Shown here: positions 9,741 to 20,329 of the stretch, piece by piece | How positions within the stretch are numbered: position 1 is the first letter of the stretch | Layout: the number at the start of each line of letters is the position of its first letter | From: Carnegiea gigantea | Lineage: Eukaryota > Streptophyta > Magnoliopsida > Caryophyllales > Cactaceae | DNA length: 64,000 nucleotides | NCBI GenBank assembly: GCA_029747015.1 | Contig: JAKOGI010000573.1 | Span: 124,001 to 188,000, forward strand | Direction: 5' to 3' | Translations under genes and position numbers: made by a program | Notes under the pieces: model-generated | Seen by the model: the letters and a program-made list of their open reading frames with translations, nothing else | What the model was told of the DNA's origin: nothing | The model's database searches: none

Positions 9741-12041
9741 CTAGGTAGAAACCACAGTAGGCAAGTCGTATGAGACCTTGCCCTCTATTGGTTCTCCAGC
9801 AATATAGTGCTTAAGTCGGGAACCGTTCACTTTGAATGACCCCGTGGCTTCCATGCCAATCTCAACAGCGCCATAAGGGTAGACCTTGAGCACGGTGAAG
9901 GGACCCGACCATCGTGATCGAAGCTTCCCAGGAAAAAGCTTCAATCTAGAGTTGAAGAGGAGAACCAAATCACCTTCCCGAAACTCTCGTCGGATTATGA
10001 ACCGATCATGCCACCTTTTAACTCGCTCTTTATAGAGCCTCGAATTCTCATAGGCATCATACCGAATTTCCTCCAGCTCATTCAGTTGTAGCAGCCTTTT
10101 CTCCCCCGCCAACTTCAAGTCGAAATTGAGGTGCTTGATGGCCCAGTAAGCCTTATGTTCCAGCTCGACGGGGAGGTGGCAAGGCTTGCCATAGATAAGG
10201 CGAAAGGGGGTGGTACCTATAGGGGTCTTGAAAGCTGTGCGGTAGGCCCAAAGAGCGTCATCAAGCTTATCCACCCAATCCTTTCGCGATCGCGCTACTG
10301 TTTTCTCCAGAATGGCCTTGAGTTCACGATTTGAGATTTCCACTTGGCCACTAGTCTGGGGGTGATAGCTAAGCCCAAATTTATGATGCACCCCATACTT
10401 CTTCAATAGAGCTTCCAATCTCTTCTCTACAAAGTGGGGGCCATTGTCACTGATTATGACCCTCGGGACTCCAAAATGTGGGAATATAATCCTCTTGAAA
10501 AGTTTCGCCACGACCCTGGAGTCATTAGTGGGACTAGCCACCGCCTCCACCCACTTGGAGACGTAGTCTACTGCGACAAGAATGTATTTATTACCTCTTG
10601 AAGACGGGAAAGGACCCATGAAGTCGATCCCCCACACATCGAAAATCTCCACTTCTAGGATGAAATTGAGAGGCATTTCATTCTTCCTGGATAGGTTCCC
10701 GGTCCGCTGACAGCGGTCGCAGGACCGAATATATGTGTACACATCCTTGAAAAGGGATGGCCAGAAGAAGCCAGCTTGGAGTATTCGGGCTGCAGTTTTG
10801 GAGGCACTGGCGTCCCCTCCACTTGGAGAGTCGTGACAATGAGAAATCACGCTCTGGACCTCCTCCTCAGGGAGGCAACGCCTGTAGATCCCATCTTTAC
10901 ATAGCTTGTACAAGAAAGGTTCCTCCCAGAAGTAAGACTTGATCTCATAGAAGAATTTCTTCTTCTGGTGAGATGATAGGTCATGTGGTATGACTCCTGA
11001 GGCCAGGTAATTGGCGATGTCAGCGAACCAAGGGGCTTGCCTCAATGAGAGGGATAAGAGATGCTCGTCAGGGAAAGCATCATCAATGGGGGCACATTGG
11101 CTCTCCACAGTTAGCCTGGAGAGGTGATCAGCCACTACATTTTCTGCCCCTGCCTTGTCCTTAATTTCCAGGTCAAAATCCTGGAGTAGCAGAATCCATC
11201 GTATGAGGCGAGGTTTGGCATCTTTCTTTTGAAGGAGGTACTTGAGTGCCGAATGGTTGGTGTACACAATGACCTTGGAACATAGGAGGTAAGGGCGGAA
11301 CTTCTCGATTGCGTACACGACCGCAAGCAACTCCTTCTTAGTCATGGTATAATGCTGCTGGGCCTCATCCAAGGTTCTGCTGGTGTAGTAGATCACTACG
11401 GGCTTCTTATCTTTCCGTTGCCCCAAAACGGCCCCTACCGCATGGTCACTAGCGTCGCACATGACCTCAAATGGGAGATCCCAGTCTGGCGGTTGTATGA
11501 TAGGGGCAGAAATCAGAACCTGCTTGATCCTGCAAAAAGCCTCAAGGCACTCATCAGTAAAAACAAACGGGGCATCTTTGGTGAGCAGCTGAGTAAGAGG
11601 TTTGGCAATCTTGGAGAAGTCCTTGATAAAGCGGCGATAAAACCCCGCATGACCAAGGAAACTCCGCACCCCCTTAACAGAAGTAGGAGGGGGCAATCGC
11701 TCGATAACCTCAACTTTAGCTCTGTCCACCTCAATGCCCCTAGCAGATATAACGTGGCTCAATACTACTCCCTCCTGCACCATAAAGTGACATTTTTCCC
11801 AGTTCAGTACTAGATTGACTTCCTCACATCGATGGAGTACCCGGGTTAAATTTTCCAAACGAAAAGCGAAGGTACCTCCATAGACGGAGAAGTCATCCAT
11901 AAACACCTCCATGATGTTCTCAATAAGGTCAGAGAATATAGCCGTCATGCAGTGTTGAAAAGTGGCGGGGGCATTACATAATCCGAATGACATCCTTCGA
12001 TATGCAAAGGTGCCATACGGGCACGTGAAGGTTGTCTTTTC
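9741..12041 (-). CDS. pol: Athila pol, main part: RT C-terminal half, RNase H, integrase
   Basis: The frame opens just after the TAG at 12042-12044; its first Met is at 11993 ([15 protein letters not shown]). The RT active site FMDDFSVYG is at about 11877-11903. RNase H follows ([18 protein letters not shown], near 11450, and [18 protein letters not shown], near 11230). Integrase has an HHCC zinc domain (HCHDSP...CDRCQRTG, about 10850-10690) and the DDE triad (GIDFMGPF near 10620, SDNGPHF near 10450, [11 protein letters not shown] near 10340), and ends near 9741 with no chromodomain. It copies element RNA to DNA and integrates it. It is intact for about 766 codons and separated from the RT N-terminal half only by a single TAG. 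Confidence 0.9.
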   Translation of the reverse strand, partial: EKTTFTCPYGTFAYRRMSFGLCNAPATFQHCMTAIFSDLIENIMEVFMDDFSVYGGTFAFRLENLTRVLHRCEEVNLVLNWEKCHFMVQEGVVLSHVISARGIEVDRAKVEVIERLPPPTSVKGVRSFLGHAGFYRRFIKDFSKIAKPLTQLLTKDAPFVFTDECLEAFCRIKQVLISAPIIQPPDWDLPFEVMCDASDHAVGAVLGQRKDKKPVVIYYTSRTLDEAQQHYTMTKKELLAVVYAIEKFRPYLLCSKVIVYTNHSALKYLLQKKDAKPRLIRWILLLQDFDLEIKDKAGAENVVADHLSRLTVESQCAPIDDAFPDEHLLSLSLRQAPWFADIANYLASGVIPHDLSSHQKKKFFYEIKSYFWEEPFLYKLCKDGIYRRCLPEEEVQSVISHCHDSPSGGDASASKTAARILQAGFFWPSLFKDVYTYIRSCDRCQRTGNLSRKNEMPLNFILEVEIFDVWGIDFMGPFPSSRGNKYILVAVDYVSKWVEAVASPTNDSRVVAKLFKRIIFPHFGVPRVIISDNGPHFVEKRLEALLKKYGVHHKFGLSYHPQTSGQVEISNRELKAILEKTVARSRKDWVDKLDDALWAYRTAFKTPIGTTPFRLIYGKPCHLPVELEHKAYWAIKHLNFDLKLAGEKRLLQLNELEEIRYDAYENSRLYKERVKRWHDRFIIRREFREGDLVLLFNSRLKLFPGKLRSRWSGPFTVLKVYPYGAVEIGMEATGSFKVNGSRLKHYIAGEPIEGKVSYDLPTVVST

Positions 12042-12704
12042 CTAGTCAGCAGGATGGATAGGGATTTGAAAGAACCCCGAATAGCCATCCAGATAACAGA
12101 AAAAGGAGTGCCTTGCCAACCTTTCCAACATTTGGTTAATAAAAGGGAGAGGGAAATGATCTTTCCGGGTGGCTTGATTTAATCGGCGATAATCAATGCA
12201 CATTCGCCACCCGGTAACGGTCCTAGTAGAAATGAGTTCATCGCGCTCATTCTTTATGACAGTCATGCCTCCCTTTTTAGGGACTACCTGGACTGGGCTC
12301 ACCCACTCACTATCGGAGATAGGGTAGATAATCCCAGCATCAAGTAGTTTTAGGATCTCCCTTTTGACAACCTCTTGCATGTTTGGATTTAATCGACGTT
12401 GAGGTTGTCGAGAGGGGCGGTGACTGTCATCGAGAAAGATGCGATGCATACAGAACGTAGGACTGAGTCCCCGAATATCGTCAATACTATACCCGATGGC
12501 GCCCCTATGCTTACGAAGCACATCCAACATTTGTTCCAATTGTGGGCCATCTAGGTTAGCGTTGACAATAACGGGACATTGATGGGAAGGGTCCAGAAAA
12601 GCGTACCTGAGATAGGCAGGTAGAGGTTTTAATTCTACCTTCGCGGGGGACTCCTCCTTCTCCTTAGGGGCTGACTCTTCCACACTGAGGGGCTCTCTGC
12701 GGGA
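12042..12704 (-). pseudogene. pol: Athila pol, RT N-terminal half, ending in an in-frame TAG
   Basis: Includes LRKHRGAIGYSIDDIRGLSP, a catalytic-core start (DAGIIYPISDSEWVSPVQVV) and MCIDYRRLNQATRKDHFPLP, ending ...FFQIPIHPAD then TAG. The usual residue there is Gln, so one C-to-T change (CAG to TAG) explains the stop. The frame is +1 relative to gag-protease, and the two frames overlap between 12664 and about 12850. The crossing point seems to be the CGCAGAGAGCCCC stretch near 12695. Athila pol is usually continuous with gag, so I favour a 1-nt insertion over a programmed shift. Confidence 0.8.
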
Positions 12705-15051
12705 AGGCGGTGGACGTGTTGAGGAGTCGAGTATACTCCTCCATCTCATCCGGACTCGAGGCATTGGCATGGCAATCGAGTAAGGCGGCCTCCAATGGGT
12801 CCTCCACAGAAAAACTGATATTGCCCTCCTCGTTAAGGGCTTTCTCAAGGACATCGACTCTACAGCACGAGTCGCCTGAAGTGGGGGAAGTCATGATTTG
12901 TGGCAAGCTAAATTCTACCTTCTCATCTCCCACTTGTAGGGTGAGCTTGCCATTCTTCACATCTATTATAGCTCCCGCAGTGGCTAAGAAAGGTCGTCCC
13001 AAAATGATGGGAATGCGGGAGTCCTCTTCCATCTCCATAACCACGAAATCACATGGGATGAAGAACTTCTCTACTTGCAATGGGACATCCTCAAGAACAC
13101 CAAGAGGATACTTAACTGATCGATCAGCCAGCTGCAGGGATATAGTGGTGGGTTTTAGCTCACCCACTTGCAGCTTCCTGCAGATGGAAAACGGCATGAG
13201 GCTCACACTAGCCCCAAGATCACATAGTGCTCTGCTGATAGTTAGGTCCCCGACAGAACAGGGGATGGAGAAACTCCCTGGATCTGAAAGCTTAGGGGGG
13301 AGTTTGTTTTGAATAATCGCGCTGCACTCTTCAGTAAGTGACACAGTGGCGTTCTCGAGCAAATTCCCTTTATTGGAGAGTAAATCTTTCAAGAATTTGG
13401 CATAGGAGGGCATGTCGGTAATGGCCTCCAAAAAGGGGATATTGATATGAAACTTCTTTAGCATCTCGAGGAACTTGCCATACTTGTGTTCCTCCCTAAC
13501 CCTTACTAGCCTCTGAGGGTAAGGGACAGGCGGCTTGTAAGGCCTCGCCTGGGGGGTGATACCCTCTGTTGCGACCTCCTTAGGCTTTTCATTCTGGATC
13601 CCCTCACTCATAGCATCACTAGGGGTTGCCTTGATGACCTCGTCCCCATCTTCAATCTCATGTCGTTCTTCCCTCATAGGCATTGGGGGACTTTCCAACT
13701 CCTTACCACTCCGCAGTGTGATCGCATTCATCTGACCCTTGGGGTTGGTCTCAGATTGACCTGGCAAGTGCCCTTGGGGTCTAGATAAATGGCTCACTTG
13801 CTGCGCAATTTGAGCAATCTGGTTGTCTATCATCTTTTGGTGAGTGGCCATCGAGTCAAACTTTGAGTTCAACTGGTTAACCGACTCACTAAGTACCTCG
13901 TTGATCTTCGTCTGAGTGGCTATAAATCGTTCCATGAGGCTCTCTAGATTGGACTTGGGTTGTTGTTGCGGAGGTTGTTGAGGGGCTTGTTGGGGAGCTT
14001 GGGCATAAGGAGCCCTGGATTGGTAACCAAGAGGTTGTGGTTGGGATTGAGAAGGATTGGGAGGCATGGGGTTGTTATTGCGGTAGGAGAAATTTGGATG
14101 ATTTCTCCAACCGGGGTTATAGGTGTTTGAGTAGGGGTTGTTTTGTGGGCGTTGACCATAAGTTTGCATTGCATTGGCATGCTCAACGCCTGGGAAAGTG
14201 GTTTGGCATTCAGTAGCAATGTGGTTTTGAATGCCACAGATCTCACAAAATGCCCTAACCTCATACATGGCGTTGGAAGGACTCCCTGGATGAGGGGTGC
14301 CCAACCTATCAAACCTCTGAGCAAGGGCATCAACCATGCTTGCCAACATATCCACAACATCTATCCCGTAAACCCCACTTGCCTTCTTCGGGGTTGCCCT
14401 CTTATTGGACCAATGGTAGTTGTTGGCGGTCATATCCTCAAGCAGGGCCTTGGCCACCTCAATAGATTTCCCCATCAGTGGCCCCCCAGCAGCAGCATCA
14501 ATTGACATCTTGAGGGACTGATCCAGACCATTGTAGAAGGTCTGGATGAGGAGCCAATCAGGGACTCCATGGTGGGGGCATTGGCGTTGCAAATCTTTAA
14601 ATCGTTCCCACGCCTCGTACAGAGATTCGCTATGCAGCTGAGCGAATGAAGTAATGTCGGCCCGCAGCTTGGCCGTCTTCCCTGGGGGGAAGTATTTGCT
14701 CAGAAACGCCTTGGAGAGCGCATCCCATGTGCCGAAAGTGTTTGGCTCCTCATTCTGGAGCCAGTCTCTTGCTCTGTCCCTTAAGGAGAATGGGAAGAGC
14801 CTCAGTCGAATGGCGTCGGTGGGGACCCCATTGAGCTTAATAGTATCACACTTCGCAAGGAAATTGCGAAGGTGCATATTGGGATTCTCAGAAGGGTGCC
14901 CACCGAACTGGTCTCGCTCCACTAGCGAGATAAGGGCCGGGCGCAGCTCGAAATTGTTCACCTCAACCGCGGGGTTCACTATAGAAGAGGTGATACCCGA
15001 CGACTGAGGCATTGCATAGTCCCTTAGGACGCGGTTGTCTTGCGCCGCCAT
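12664..15051 (-). CDS. gag: Athila Gag-protease polyprotein
   Basis: I place the start at the ATG at 15051 (MAAQDNRVLRDYAMPQ), since the frame also stays open upstream through the leader. The Gag core includes FELRPALISLVERDQFGG, AIRLRLFPFSLRDRARDWL and LYEAWERFKDLQRQCPHHG (about residues 30-160), a typical Retrotrans_gag region. A zinc-like cluster (CEICGIQNHIATEC) lies near 14240. A Gln/Pro-rich linker precedes the protease, whose active site CDLGASVSLMP lies near 13195-13230; the DLGAS form is usual for Athila. A GRPFLATAGA motif follows near 13000. Gag forms the particle and protease matures it. The ORF is unbroken for 796 codons and ends where pol begins in another frame. Confidence 0.92.
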   Translation of the reverse strand: MAAQDNRVLRDYAMPQSSGITSSIVNPAVEVNNFELRPALISLVERDQFGGHPSENPNMHLRNFLAKCDTIKLNGVPTDAIRLRLFPFSLRDRARDWLQNEEPNTFGTWDALSKAFLSKYFPPGKTAKLRADITSFAQLHSESLYEAWERFKDLQRQCPHHGVPDWLLIQTFYNGLDQSLKMSIDAAAGGPLMGKSIEVAKALLEDMTANNYHWSNKRATPKKASGVYGIDVVDMLASMVDALAQRFDRLGTPHPGSPSNAMYEVRAFCEICGIQNHIATECQTTFPGVEHANAMQTYGQRPQNNPYSNTYNPGWRNHPNFSYRNNNPMPPNPSQSQPQPLGYQSRAPYAQAPQQAPQQPPQQQPKSNLESLMERFIATQTKINEVLSESVNQLNSKFDSMATHQKMIDNQIAQIAQQVSHLSRPQGHLPGQSETNPKGQMNAITLRSGKELESPPMPMREERHEIEDGDEVIKATPSDAMSEGIQNEKPKEVATEGITPQARPYKPPVPYPQRLVRVREEHKYGKFLEMLKKFHINIPFLEAITDMPSYAKFLKDLLSNKGNLLENATVSLTEECSAIIQNKLPPKLSDPGSFSIPCSVGDLTISRALCDLGASVSLMPFSICRKLQVGELKPTTISLQLADRSVKYPLGVLEDVPLQVEKFFIPCDFVVMEMEEDSRIPIILGRPFLATAGAIIDVKNGKLTLQVGDEKVEFSLPQIMTSPTSGDSCCRVDVLEKALNEEGNISFSVEDPLEAALLDCHANASSPDEMEEYTRLLNTSTAFPQRAPQCGRVSP

Positions 15052-15341
15052 TGTAGATTCTGCTTGTTTCTTCTTTCGTGCGCCGCTTTGCTTGCGAGCA
15101 GTGGCTTCGATTTCAGGATTCAGGGGAAGCAAGTGGTGACTCCCCTGACTGCGCCTGTGCATACAAAGCCAAAAACTATACCAAGCGTAAGCAGGCTCAA
15201 GCAAGAGTAAAAACAAGCAAGAAGGAGGAAAAAGGGGAAAGGGAAAAAGGAAAAGAAAAAGGAAAAAGCCTAATCTCAAGCGTTTAAAATCGCTTTCGAT
15301 GTTGAAATCAAACAAGTTCCCCGGCAACGGCGCCAAAAACT
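15052..15341 (-). other. Leader and tRNA-Asp primer-binding site
   Basis: On the minus strand, TGGCGCCGTTGCCGGGGA (15318-15335) is an 18-nt complement of the 3' end of plant tRNA-Asp, six bases from the 5' LTR. This primes minus-strand synthesis and is typical of Athila elements. The gag frame remains open through the whole leader, up to the primer site. Confidence 0.93.
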
Positions 15342-16633
15342 TGTTGTGTTAAAAATGTACCGCAAGTGCACGGTGCCGGTTGTAGCCAGCAAAGGCAAGT
15401 ACGGGTCGTATCCGCAGGGAACTTGGTTTCAATCACCGAATCAACCTTTAACACTTAATCTAGGCTTAAGTCTAATGGAGTGAGCTTAGCTAATTCTATT
15501 TCTATTGGGTCTAAATCAATTATGAAGAGAATCCTGGATTGGGGTTCACCACACTATGATGTTCCTTAAAAAGAAAACTAGGTTATGTGAATCTGCCCGC
15601 AAGATAATTGAAATGGGATGATTACCAATTAAAAGCATCTACGCCTTCTTTCAAAGGTCATTAGACTGGTCAGGTTACTCTAGTTATCTATTTTCATGAA
15701 ACTAGAATCTCAAGACCACAAGATCGTGTAATTTTAATTCCCGATTAAAACCCCAACTACTTTCGTGTCAAGTAATTCAACCGCTCACAAAGCTACTCTA
15801 AGTAAAGAACCTAACTTTCGTTAGTCTCCTAAACCCTAGTTAAGAACATGAATTTAACCCTCTCAGGCAATTCATCGAACACCTGGCATGCTAAGTGAGA
15901 AATCAATTATACTTCAGGCATAAATTCACAAAAACCTAGAAATGACAATCAAAATCACATCATAAGGGCTACACCCAATCCAAGATTAAGAAACTTAGCC
16001 GCTAAACACTGTTCTAATCAAAATCACAACTTCAATCAATAACAATAACATGCCAGGGAGTGCGAAACTTGAATTAAAACGTAAGAGAAAGGGTAGAAAA
16101 GTGTGCTATGAATAATTTGCTGCGATAATCTTCCGAAGGCGTAAACGGAATCCAATCCAAAGCTTTGAATTCAATAACAACAAAAAGTAAACCTAAGAAC
16201 CCTAGAAGTCGCCTATCTCGAGAGAGGAGAAGAAATTAGAATCCCAAAACTGTCGATTACAACGCACGCAAATCGATAAAACGGGAGAAACTAAAGTGGC
16301 ACGGTCGTGCCACCAGGCACGGGTCCCCCGTGCCACTTTTCTGACTTTTGTTTCTTCGCTTCTTTGGGTGGCACGCTCGTGCCACCTGGCCTGAAATCAC
16401 CGTGCCGCCTACTTTAGCTCAAGATTGTTCCTTTTTGCTCCAATTTAGCGCGGCATTGGCTTGTTTTCCTCATTTATTCAAGTCAGATTTCTGTAAACAC
16501 GAAAACACAACTTTTAGGTGGATTTGAGATAGACAATGAATAATCGACCTCTAAACTCACGAAATTATACCAGAAACTGCCGAGTTAAGAGGTAAAAACC
16601 ATGCCTAAAAGTGTGTAAAATAGAGGTTTATCA
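15342..16633 (-). repeat. 5' LTR of Athila-lineage element
   Basis: 1292 bp, matching 4182-5473 with about 16 substitutions by hand count and no length change. In element sense it begins TGATAAACC and ends AACACAACA. Palindromic GC-rich blocks sit at about 16297-16340 and 16368-16390, with a pyrimidine-rich stretch downstream that could be near the transcription start. No strong TATA box was recognised. Confidence 0.95.
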
Positions 16634-16638
16634 TATAT
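16634..16638. repeat. Target-site duplication TATAT (right)
   Basis: Identical to 4177-4181. The viral movement-protein reading resumes immediately after it. Confidence 0.95.
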
Positions 16639-17065
16639 CCATCTCGAAAATGTCCAAGTTTAAATTACTCCATTACAATATTATGGCAAAGATATTAACC
16701 TTCATGCATTGCTCTATGATATTAGGCATATCAAATTTAATAATTAAATTATTATAGGGATTAAGACCAACTTATGCAATGGATCGGTATGATTCAATTG
16801 TCGACCCAGATATTATGTGAGTCTAAAAGATGAATCTACTAAAAAGTTCCTATCCCTTAAAATGAAAATAGTTGGGATGGATATGAAAAGAGGAGGATAT
16901 CCATTAAGGATATTTTGAAAAATTATCTACAGGTTAGACAATATTATAGATCCAAAGACTAAGGTCACAATGATAGAGGCAAAAAAATTTGAAAGTCCTA
17001 CCCCTATGCAAAAGATTCAGAGGATTAAATCCAATCCATAGAAGATAAAAATTAACCGTTCATGT
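16639..17065 (+). pseudogene. Pararetroviral movement protein, C-terminal part of core
   Basis: Continues the frame cut at 4181. Segments in order are HLENVQV, ITPLQYYGKDINLHALLYDI, RPRYYVSLKDESTKKFLSL and MDMKRGGYPLRIF, separated by in-frame TAA/TGA stops. The spacing and pattern (a V-Q-V strand, an alternating hydrophobic core, K-G-x-P near the end) match the Caulimoviridae movement-protein core, which builds tubules or opens plasmodesmata. At least four stops in about 110 codons show long decay. The join to the N-terminal part is seamless after removing one TATAT copy. Confidence 0.75.
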
Positions 17066-17995
17066 ATGTCTAGTTTTGTCAACCCTACAAAAATCGACCA
17101 AAAAAATGTAATAAAAATTGATGAGAATGGTAAAATAACCATAAAACTCCAATTATTAACAAGCATGAGTACAAGATCAGAATGGGGAGAAGGATATTTA
17201 TCAACTAAAGAAGAAATTAAAGAAGATGATACAATTAGTATGACTAGTAAAATGAGTATAATGAACTTTGAATCTGCAAGACCCAGTGTAGATCGAAGTA
17301 TAAGTCTAGACAGAAAGGTTAGTGGGTACAAAATAAGATCTATTAGTGAACCAATTTATGAAGATGAATTAGTAAAAAATATGACTATGAAGATATGCTA
17401 TGAAGTCACCAATATAAATCCTAATAGGATCTATATCCCAATAAACATATGCTTAGAGGGATATAATAAATATAAATTGTCTACCTGTATAGATAGTGGT
17501 TGTTTTGTATACTTTGGGAAAATATCATTATTTCTAGAGTTTATGTGAAAAAGAGTTAAAAATCCTTTACAAGTGAGGATAGCTGATAATAGCATTTTGA
17601 GTCATAATGAAGTCATAGAAGGGTTATCCATAGAATTAAGAGGAGTTTAATGCATTATATCAGTTCCATGGGCTACTGATCAACCATCTTATGATATGAT
17701 TATTGAAAATAATTTTCAGAGATTATATTTTCCATGCACACAGACCATAAACCAAATAATATTCACAATCAATGGTCACTCAGTTCCTATTGAAAAATTA
17801 AGCAAGGTTTACACTCATTAGAAAATTGAGTTTATCAGCAGTCAGCATGGTGAAAAGGTAATGCCTGCACAACATGAGATATCATTGATAGTCTCACTAC
17901 TTGAGTTATCTATGAAAGAGTAGATTGCTGAACAACAAGAGCAATTATGTAAGGAACTCTACTATGATAATCCACTAAAATTTTAGGATAAAGAT
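17066..17995 (+). pseudogene. Pararetroviral linker and aspartic protease
   Basis: The ORF at 17066-17548 starts with a Ser/Glu-rich linker, then reads MKICYEVTNINPNRIYIPIN and the protease active site STCIDSGC (about 17480-17500), where Asp-Ser-Gly replaces the more common Asp-Thr-Gly. After a TGA at 17546-17548 the same phase continues with RIADNSILSHNEVIEGLSI and YDMIIENNFQRLYFPC, matching the second half of retroviral-type proteases, up to further stops near 17820-17985. The enzyme would cleave the viral polyprotein. It is degenerate. Confidence 0.7.
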
Positions 17996-18729
17996 AAAAC
18001 ATTTGCCAAAATTATTTTGTTAAATCCCAATACTATTATTTGAGTCAAACAAATAGTGTATATACACTAAGATATCCAAGAATTTGATAAACGAATCAAA
18101 GAACTTCTGGAGAAAGGATTAATTAAGAATAGTAAAGGTCCTCACACCAGTTCCGCTTTCATGATAAGAAATCATGTAGAAAAAAAAAGAGGAAAGGTAA
18201 GAATGGTAATCAATTATAAAAAGTTTAATGATAATACTGTCTTTGATGGATATTATATTTCTAACAAAACTGTCATTTTCAGTAGAATTCAAGGAGCCTC
18301 TTGGTTCTTAAAAATGGATTGCAAAAGCAGAAATTGACAGATAAAAATGGATGAGGAAAGTATTCATTTAACTATATTTAATGCCCCACAAGGATATTAC
18401 AAATGGATAGTAATACCATTTGATCTTAAAAATGTACCTCAAATATTTCAAAGAAGAATGGATAATATCTTTAAGGACTTAATAATTATTTTTTAGTTTA
18501 CATTGATAATATCCTTGTCTTTTCCAAAACTATGAAACAACACAAAGATGATAATCTTAGCTGTCACCCAAAGATGTATTGATCATGATATCATACTTGA
18601 AAAAAACAAGTGCATTTGTACTGAACAAGAAATAGAGTTCTTAGGTTTAGAGATAAAAGTTGGACAAATCATCCTACAAAAATATATTCTAAAAAAATAG
18701 AGAATTTTCCTGAAAAAATTAAAGATAGG
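17996..18729 (+). pseudogene. Pararetroviral reverse transcriptase, N-terminal two thirds
   Basis: From about 18072: DIQEFDKRIKELLEKGLI, then RMVINYKKFNDNTVFDGYYI, ASWFLKMDCKS and FNAPQGYYKWIVIPF, in the RT order. A shift near 18490 is followed by VYIDNILVFSK (18496 on), where the catalytic YIDD has become YIDN. EQEIEFLGLEIKVGQI lies near 18630-18670. The reading is cut at 18729 by the second LTR element and resumes at 24595. Stops, a shift and the lost catalytic Asp rule out activity. Confidence 0.8.
18725..18729. repeat. Target-site duplication ATAGG (left)
   Basis: ATAGG precedes the left LTR and is repeated at 24590-24594 after the right LTR. Confidence 0.95.
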
Positions 18730-20069
18730 TGATAAATGCTTAATGTGTATACCATTTTAGGGTCATTTTGCTGCATTTTAGAGTGAATTATGTGCGTTAT
18801 TTGATAATTTTGACTCATTTTCCCATTTACGCTCGAGTTTGGTGTTGTTGATGATATTTTGCAGAAATTGGCTAAGAGAACTCGAGTTTGTCATGAAAAT
18901 CAGTGACGAATTATGCAAGGACATAAGAGCCCACAAAAATTGGCCAAAAATCCGCAAGAGATATGGTATACCCGGGTATATATCATGGATAACCCAGGAT
19001 AGCATATACAGTAAACCCGGGTTGACCAGAATCAACAGGGCAAAGTGACCAGAGAGCACCATGGTTAGCCCGTGGTAGATGCCACGGTCTGTGGTAGGCT
19101 TGTAACAGCTAGCCTGTTTGTTTTCTCGCATCGTGTGGCTGAGAATAATTGTATTTTTGTATAAATACCCGTCCCTCAAGCAGCAGAATCACACATCCCC
19201 TCACTCCATTTTCCTCTCTTCCATTCCATTCTAGTTAGATTAGGATTTAGATTAGAAGGAGAGAGAGTGAGTTGAAATGAAGATTCGCAAGAATTCCACC
19301 CCGGGCTTGCAGCGATGGTTCAAGCGCGATTTTGGCTGAGCAAACTCTTTTCTCTTCTCTTCTCTTTCCTCTTTAGATTTATCATTTTAGAGTAGTTAGT
19401 TGTTTAATCTTTGATTATGTGTGAGTAGTTAATTTTTGTCTAGGGATTTCGTAGTTTATGAAAGTATAGTTGGATCATGTTTTAATTTATACAATTGTGC
19501 TTATTTTTATGATTGGTTTGATTTCGTTCTATCAAGTGTTTGATATATTGTGAGTTGATTTTTGGCCAAAATTTACTTGCACACTTGAGACAATCGAGTA
19601 AACATTCGACAGATGATATTTGGTTGTTGAACTGCTTGAATAGATTTAGCATAACTTCGTCTCGAAAGAGAGATTTATATGTTAGGAGGGCTAGTAGTAA
19701 TTGAAGACTTTGAACTTGGATTAAGGCAAATTAGTTCGAAAGAACGACTTTTACTTAGTTTAGGCAAATTTGGTTAATTTCAAAAGAATAGATCAAATTT
19801 CTGGATAGATTGCAATTCCTCGAGATTAATCGATTAGAGAAAAGCACATGTTTATCATTTTGATCCAATCAACTTTTATAACTATATGAATTCCTAGGCA
19901 TTTTTCCTCAATTGATTTAGAATTAGTGTATTAGAAATTGTTAATTCGAAACCATTTGAATTTGGATTTGCTTAGCATATCTTGAGCGGATATAACTCAA
20001 TAGATCAACCTAATTTCTGTGTGATCGACCTTGATTGCTATAACGCCATGTGAGCTTACGGTCATATTA
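18730..20069 (+). repeat. 5' LTR of non-autonomous Athila-type element
   Basis: Begins TGATAAATGC and ends GGTCATATTA, where the final TCA has mutated to TTA. A TATAAATA box lies at 19160-19167, about 430 bp in, preceded at 19058-19095 by an imperfect palindromic run (ACCATGGT, CCCGTGGT, GCCACGGTC). A cytosine-rich pyrimidine stretch follows the TATA box. Confidence 0.92.
19160..19167 (+). promoter_or_regulatory. LTR TATA box
   Basis: TATAAATA, followed by ACCCGTCCCTC. The same box and flank occur in the 3' LTR at 23685-23692, marking the U3/R region. Confidence 0.7.
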
Positions 20070-20075
20070 AGTTTT

Positions 20076-20093
20076 TGGCGCCGTTATCGGGGA
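20076..20093 (+). other. tRNA-Asp-like primer-binding site
   Basis: TGGCGCCGTTATCGGGGA differs at two adjacent bases from the perfect tRNA-Asp complement seen in the 12.45-kb element. It starts six bases after the LTR end. Confidence 0.88.
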
Positions 20094-20329
20094 CTAGCAT
20101 CGAATCTCGGGTTTTTTTTAATAGGTTTGACTAAGTATTTTATTTTTCTTTGGGAAAAAAATCTATAAAATTTTTTTTGAAAATTAACAAAATAAAAATT
20201 GAAAAAATAATGCAATTTTTCATTCCCCCCAATTCGAGCATGAATTATTTTGGAGGTATTTTAAGCGTTTAAATATTTTTCTTACTCAACATGGTTATTG
20301 TGTAGGTAAATGAAAAATTTTGGACATTG

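Larger units (their letters stand above)
4182..16633 (-). mobile_element. Athila-lineage Ty3 retrotransposon, 12.45 kb, complete, young
   Basis: Two LTRs of 1292 bp each bound the element, which is transcribed on the minus strand. The order in element sense is 5' LTR (15342-16633), tRNA-Asp primer site, gag-protease, RT-RNase H-integrase, a spacer with GC palindromes, an extra env-position ORF, about 1.8 kb of noncoding DNA, polypurine tract, 3' LTR (4182-5473). A perfect 5-bp TSD (TATAT) flanks it. The DLGAS protease motif, [11 protein letters not shown] motif and Asp primer are characteristic of the Athila lineage. By eye the LTRs differ at about 16 sites, nearly all transitions (about 1.2%), so insertion was recent. 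A TAG in RT and a shift between gag-protease and pol mean this copy probably needs helper proteins. Confidence 0.95.
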
